Shown here: positions 60,081-64,000 of the stretch, in pieces
Numbering within the stretch: the stretch's first letter is position 1
How the letters are laid out: the number at the start of each line of letters is the position of its first letter
Assembly (NCBI RefSeq): GCF_007971225.1
Contig: NZ_CP042435.1
Coordinates: 2,855,501 to 2,919,500, forward strand
Direction: 5' to 3'
Length of the DNA stretch: 64,000 nt
Source: Panacibacter ginsenosidivorans
GTDB taxonomy: Bacteria > Bacteroidota > Bacteroidia > Chitinophagales > Chitinophagaceae
The notes under the pieces: model-generated
Seen by the model: only the letters and a program-made list of their open reading frames with translations
The model's database searches: none
Told to the model about the DNA's origin: nothing
Position numbers and translations under genes: made by a program

Positions 60081-61724
60081 TTAGAATTCAACATCAAAAT
60101 CAATTTCTTTATCGGCGCGTTTAATATGCAATTTTGTTTTGTCACCTTTTTTAAAATGCTGTAGTGCCTGCATATAAGTAGTTACATCTACAAATTTATA
60201 ATCGCCCAATTGAAGTAAAATATCTCCAGCCTGCAGACCAATTCGCTCTGCTGTTTTGCCTTTGCTTACGCCATCAATACGCATGCCTGTACCACTGTAA
60301 CCATAATCCGGCATTACACCAAGGGTAACCGGTAATGATACAGAACGTATTTCTGCATCACGTGTTTTTGTAAAAGTAAGTTTGCCTTTTGTATCCGTTG
60401 CTTCTATAATTTGGTTGATATAATCAACGATCTCTACTTCGCCTGCATAATTGATCTTATCCCAATCATCAGTTGCTTTGTGATAATCAGGGTGGCTATT
60501 GGTAAAGAAAAATAATACCGGGATTTCTTTCCTGTAGAAAGAAGCATGATCGCTTGGACCACTGCCGCTGCTGTCAAATTTTATTGCAAGCCTTTTATCT
60601 GTTGCGGTTGCAAATACCTGTCCCCATTCAGGTGAAGTACCATAACCTCCGATGGTCAACTTCCTGTCATCTGCATAACGGCCCACCATATCCATATTGA
60701 TCATGTAATTTGGAACAATGTTCATCGTTGGTTTATCAAGCCAGTATTTTGAACCAAACAAGCCTAGCTCTTCTCCTGAGAAAGCAATAAACAAATAGTT
60801 ATTATTATGTGCTTTTGTTTTTTGAAGCACCCTGCTCATTTCAATTAATGCAGCTGTGCCGCTTGCATTATCATCGGCCCCATTGTGTATCTGGCCTTGT
60901 CCATCAAGGCTATTGGCGTCTTCACCATAACCAAGGTGATCATAATGTGCACCAATTATTACGGTAGTAGGCGCATTAAAATTCAGGTAGCCAACAACGT
61001 TATGCGCCTTTCTTGTTTTATGGGTAAGCGAAACTTTTATTCCCAGATCATACGTGCCTGTTGAATCATCAAGGAATTTTTTTGCAGCATCACCTGTAAC
61101 AAAAACTACAGGAATATCTGCCAAAGCTGTACTATCATTCTTGTTAAACTGAATGTTATCTACTGCAGAAGAACTGTTATATACAATCAAAGCTGTGCCT
61201 CCTTTTTTACCGGTGTTTGTTGCTTCTTTTATGATCGCATCATAAATATCAAAATGTGGATTGCTTTTATTTTCTGCCAGCACATCTTTTACATCATAGA
61301 ACCATGGTTCGTCTTTTTCTCTTAAGCCCGGTGATGCAATTCCGGTAACAGTTTTGTTTGCAGAAAATGCCAGCGGGAAGTAATCTTTTTTCAATTCCAG
61401 CTTTGTATCGTTTATAGAAAATTCGTTACCGGAATCTTCAAATTGTTTGCCTTCGTTTATTTCAAACTCCTGCACAAACCCATTAGTGCCTTTTGGTTGT
61501 AATCCGTTTTTATTGAATTGATCAACTATATATTGCATAGCAAGTGTTTCCCCGGGAGTGCCTGTGCGCCTGCCTTCCAGTTTGTCATCGGCCAGGTATT
61601 TAATATGTGCCTGGATGTTTGTAATGGTTATTTTATCGGCCTTTTCCTGTGCCTTGCGTTGCTTTTTTGTTTGTGCAAAAGTTAATAAGGGAAATAATAC
61701 TATCAGCAATAAGAGCTTCTTCAT
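60081..61724 (-). CDS. Secreted M28 family zinc peptidase with PA and PDZ domains
   Basis: 547 aa from the ATG at 61724 (MKKLLLLIVLFPLLTFAQ is the signal peptide). A PA-type insert (about 110-220) precedes the M28 core: GAHYDHLGYG (metal His), NGADDNASGTAALIEM (bridging Asp), FSGEELGLFG (catalytic Glu and metal Glu), INMDMVGR and GPSDHASFYRKEIPVLFFFT (final His). A C-terminal PDZ domain (about 455-547) includes AERIGLQAGDILLQLGD. A periplasmic or exported aminopeptidase. A -7 element at 61747-61754 precedes it. Confidence 0.93.
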   Translation of the reverse strand: MKKLLLLIVLFPLLTFAQTKKQRKAQEKADKITITNIQAHIKYLADDKLEGRRTGTPGETLAMQYIVDQFNKNGLQPKGTNGFVQEFEINEGKQFEDSGNEFSINDTKLELKKDYFPLAFSANKTVTGIASPGLREKDEPWFYDVKDVLAENKSNPHFDIYDAIIKEATNTGKKGGTALIVYNSSSAVDNIQFNKNDSTALADIPVVFVTGDAAKKFLDDSTGTYDLGIKVSLTHKTRKAHNVVGYLNFNAPTTVIIGAHYDHLGYGEDANSLDGQGQIHNGADDNASGTAALIEMSRVLQKTKAHNNNYLFIAFSGEELGLFGSKYWLDKPTMNIVPNYMINMDMVGRYADDRKLTIGGYGTSPEWGQVFATATDKRLAIKFDSSGSGPSDHASFYRKEIPVLFFFTNSHPDYHKATDDWDKINYAGEVEIVDYINQIIEATDTKGKLTFTKTRDAEIRSVSLPVTLGVMPDYGYSGTGMRIDGVSKGKTAERIGLQAGDILLQLGDYKFVDVTTYMQALQHFKKGDKTKLHIKRADKEIDFDVEF

Positions 61725-61746
61725 GTATGAGTTCAATTTGATGTTG

Positions 61747-61754
61747 CAAATGTA
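61747..61754 (-). promoter_or_regulatory. -7 promoter element of the M28 peptidase gene
   Basis: TACATTTG on the minus strand, about 23 bp before the start codon; fits TAnnTTTG. Confidence 0.5.
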
Positions 61755-61830
61755 AGATGTTGTTGTTGCGGTACATTGTTGTGAATAAAAATCGTACCGT
61801 TTTATTTTTTTGAACCAGGCGTACTAATAA

Positions 61831-61984
61831 GCATTAAGCTTTCGTTGCGTCGCACTCTTGTACTTTAAAACAGCCTTGAGCTGTGAGCTTTCATATTCTG
61901 CTCGCAGCTCAAAGCTCAAGGCTCGTAGCTTGTTCATTAAAGTTTTGAATGTTGAAGTGAGTGACACAACAGGCGATGCCATGC
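61831..61984. repeat. Paired dispersed repeat with a strong central hairpin
   Basis: Left arm: TTAAGCTTTCGTTGCGTCGC then ACTCTTGTAC. Right arm: TTGAAGTGAGTGACACAACA then GGCGATGCCATG. Between them CCTTGAGCTGTGAGCT (61874-61889) and AGCTCAAAGCTCAAGG (61906-61921) are inverted with one mismatch in sixteen. Confidence 0.9.
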
Positions 61985-62008
61985 AATACAAAAGCCGGCA
62001 ACAAAAAA

Positions 62009-63154
62009 CTATTTTACATTTCTTCCTTTCCATTCATAGGTTCCAAATTTACCAAGCCACCCTGACACAACAGTGTACACAATATGAAAAAGCTGCATTA
62101 CAGGAAACCACCACATTAATTTTTGCTCGCCAAAAAAAGCTGTGGCCTGACGCATAAATATTGTTTCAAAAAATATTTTGGAAAGTAAAAGTATAAGCCA
62201 CAAAAAAAATATTGGCGCATAAAAAATACTTAGGAAAGGTAGTACCAGCAATAAAAGATTTACAAAATATACAAGCAGTAATACAAAAAAAATTCTTTTG
62301 TCATCATAGCTGGTAGCCTTACTTGCCCATCTTATGCGCTGGTTAATAAAACTTTTCCAGTCTGGCATTGGTGGTGTCGATACAATAACATCTTCACTAA
62401 ATAGGTATGCTGATTTATGTGGGAACTGTTTTTTTATTTTATGCATTAGCAACATATCATCGCCACTGGCGATGGCATCAATGTTTTTGAAACCACCTAC
62501 AGCATAGAATGCATCTTTCTTATAAGCAAGGTTAGCGCCATTGCACATACTAAGTATACCGGCACTTACAGATGCTGCTGTAATGCCCTGCAGGCTTATA
62601 AAATCAAGACATTGAAAAACAGAAAGAAAAGATCCTGTATTAATAAATTTTACCGGCGCCGCTATAAAAACCGGGTTGGTTTGCTGAATATATGCATCAA
62701 ACGTTTGCAGCCATGATGGTTTTACAATACAATCAGCATCTGTTGTAATGATCCATTCATATGCTGCAAAAGAGATGGCTGTTTCTATTGATTTTTTCTT
62801 GTAAGAATTTTGTTTGCCGTCAATATGATCTTTTAATTGTATCAATTTAAGATTGTGAAATTTTCTTTGCAGTTTCAGAACAATGGCCGCTGTATCGTCT
62901 GTTGAAAAATCATCTACCACTATTATTTCAAAAAGATAATCCGGATAATCATTTTGCAAAACAGATAACACACATACTTCTATGTTGGCTGCTTCATTCC
63001 TTGCCGGTATTACAATGCTGAAGCGGGTTTTAGGCTGCAATAAAACAGCTGCTTTATACAAAACAAGCTTGTTAAAAAAAAAGGTATAAATCAGGATCAG
63101 CAAACAATATAATGCTGTTAACACAATAGACAGGTAAAAAATGAATAACCACAT
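62009..63154 (-). CDS. Membrane-bound family 2 glycosyltransferase
   Basis: 381 aa. One helix at the N-terminus (about 1-27) and two or three near the C-terminus (about 290-345). The GT-A core has FSIVIPARNEAANIEVCVLS, IIVVDDFSTDDTAAIV, WIITTDADC (DxD), ASGDDMLLMHKI (ED-like) and NQRIRWASKA (QxxRW), the arrangement of processive and CESA-like transferases and of ceramide or lipid glycosyltransferases. The product is unknown. It lies 21 bp after the alpha/beta hydrolase gene in the same direction. Confidence 0.87.
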   Translation of the reverse strand: MWLFIFYLSIVLTALYCLLILIYTFFFNKLVLYKAAVLLQPKTRFSIVIPARNEAANIEVCVLSVLQNDYPDYLFEIIVVDDFSTDDTAAIVLKLQRKFHNLKLIQLKDHIDGKQNSYKKKSIETAISFAAYEWIITTDADCIVKPSWLQTFDAYIQQTNPVFIAAPVKFINTGSFLSVFQCLDFISLQGITAASVSAGILSMCNGANLAYKKDAFYAVGGFKNIDAIASGDDMLLMHKIKKQFPHKSAYLFSEDVIVSTPPMPDWKSFINQRIRWASKATSYDDKRIFFVLLLVYFVNLLLLVLPFLSIFYAPIFFLWLILLLSKIFFETIFMRQATAFFGEQKLMWWFPVMQLFHIVYTVVSGWLGKFGTYEWKGRNVK

Positions 63155-63175
63155 ATGGCTGCAAAGAAAATCAAA

Positions 63176-63991
63176 TTATTGAGAGAACTGCATGGCTATG
63201 TCAACTGCATATTTTTCTTTGAGCAACTGGTGACCGGTATTAAGCACTAAAACTTTTACGTTCTCTTTATCTTTTTTAAAGGCATCACTTCTTTTGTAAA
63301 GTATAATACGATCATAGTTGCCAAAAATAAACCGTACTGGTATTTTACGTTCTTTAATAATTTTTCTTACCAAAGGAAGATCTGGTTTAAATTTTCGTAG
63401 TGTTGTCCATCGCTTATACAACATAAGCCGTGCTTCTTTATCATCAAGATAATAGTGCAAAAATTTTATAATGCTTTTATTCAGAAATCCGGTTTTATAT
63501 GCAAAATTGGTCATAGCAAAAAACCAGTCTGGATGCTGCATGGTTATATGAAATAATTTATTACCAATATAAGTTTGGGTACCGAGCCAATACCAGAAAT
63601 TGACACGCAAGCCGTCCGGCGCAATTAAAACTACGCGTTCAATCCTTTCAGGTATCATCCGCAGTAAATGCAAAGCAATTCTCCCCCCAAGACTATAACC
63701 CAGCAATGAAAATTTACAGTTGCTGCTAAACCCTGATCTTTCAAGTATTCCGTTAATAATTTGAAGCAATTCATCAGGCGCAAATAATAGACCCTCCTGC
63801 CACTTTGTATCGCCATGAAAAGGAAGGTCAATGCATAATAAAGTATAATGTTTATCTATTGTATTATTTAAAAAAGCAAAGCTGTCCATGTTTTCACCAA
63901 AACCGTGCAGGCATACAATTAGAGATGGCCCGGTGCCTTCAACACCAAACCAAATTTCAGAGTTTTTATATGCTTCAGATTGCTTTTGCAA
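63176..63991 (-). CDS. Alpha/beta hydrolase
   Basis: 271 aa. PSLIVCLHGFGENMDSFAFL holds the oxyanion HG, FSLLGYSLGGRIALHLL is the nucleophile elbow with Ser, and LNTGHQLLKEKYAVDIAM the catalytic His near the end. VRFIFGNYDRII holds the candidate acid Asp. No signal peptide. The start is a TTG at 63991 directly after an in-frame TAA; no ATG lies before the conserved HG motif, so TTG is the best start. The substrate is unknown. It forms a two-gene run with the glycosyltransferase downstream. Confidence 0.85.
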   Translation of the reverse strand: MQKQSEAYKNSEIWFGVEGTGPSLIVCLHGFGENMDSFAFLNNTIDKHYTLLCIDLPFHGDTKWQEGLLFAPDELLQIINGILERSGFSSNCKFSLLGYSLGGRIALHLLRMIPERIERVVLIAPDGLRVNFWYWLGTQTYIGNKLFHITMQHPDWFFAMTNFAYKTGFLNKSIIKFLHYYLDDKEARLMLYKRWTTLRKFKPDLPLVRKIIKERKIPVRFIFGNYDRIILYKRSDAFKKDKENVKVLVLNTGHQLLKEKYAVDIAMQFSQ

Positions 63992-64000
63992 TTAGGCTTA

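Noticed and set aside
109-61984. CRISPR array
   Set aside because: The repeats are dispersed over the whole window at irregular distances and in both orientations, and no cas genes are present.
109-61984. Dispersed repeats as ordinary intrinsic terminators
   Set aside because: Most lack a T-run after a compact stem, several lie inside operons, and genuine terminators (4034-4072, 15884-15916, 47744-47770) have a different form.

Overview
The window is an A+T-rich chromosomal segment from a Bacteroidota bacterium, most likely near Chitinophagaceae. This is inferred from several signs: -7 promoter elements of the form TAnnTTTG before many genes, an IPExxxVDY-family protein, a YidC of the long Bacteroidota type, FeoB without FeoA beside it, and a monocyclic-carotenoid gene set. 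No rRNA, prophage or CRISPR array is visible. One tRNA gene is present.

Layout. 1-3800: a TIR protein fused to a CD225/dispanin-like membrane domain, a lipoprotein beta-propeller, and a RAYT-type Y1 transposase between 40-bp direct repeats. 3932-4003: tRNA-Arg(CCG). 4.0-13.7 kb: a carotenoid operon on the minus strand, in the order carH-like regulator, ECF sigma, crtI, crtB, idi, crtD-like desaturase, cruF-like hydratase, crtZ, crtY, yceI, closed by a strong terminator. The enzymes predict a monocyclic hydroxylated carotenoid of the saproxanthin/myxol kind; no ketolase is seen. 13.8-15.9 kb: an SDR gene divergent from a flavin-reductase-like gene, then a darcynin-family gene. 15.9-37.3 kb: a 21-kb exopolysaccharide locus on the minus strand with a Wza-like exporter, Wzz-like protein, flippase, FkbM methyltransferase, eight glycosyltransferases, Wzy-like polymerase, a secreted glycoside hydrolase, a UDP-sugar epimerase and rmlB, rmlC and rmlA.

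37.5-64 kb: mostly housekeeping genes (HGSNAT-like acyltransferase, rpsA, CBS protein, yidC, DUF4407, hflX, ClC channel, feoB, an arginine-deiminase-like pair, pterin dehydratase, IPExxxVDY protein, M28 peptidase, glycosyltransferase, alpha/beta hydrolase). Among them, at 41.8-47.3 kb, lies an unusual four-gene cassette: a three-TM membrane protein, a lysozyme-fold enzyme and a subtilisin-like protease that share one N-terminal module, and a secreted barrel-like protein.

The most striking feature is a dispersed intergenic repeat family with about 36 arms in 64 kb. Each arm carries a 7-bp dyad, GCGTCGC or its compensated form GTGTCAC, next to CTTGTAC. Arms are often paired in inverted orientation 60-110 bp apart. 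Every gap over 100 bp inside the exopolysaccharide locus holds one. A RAYT gene is present and is a plausible, unproven mobiliser. A second regulatory observation is an identical dyad, TGTTTAA-N17-TTAAACA, upstream of both the ECF sigma gene and the carH-like gene, a candidate operator for light/B12 control of carotenoids.
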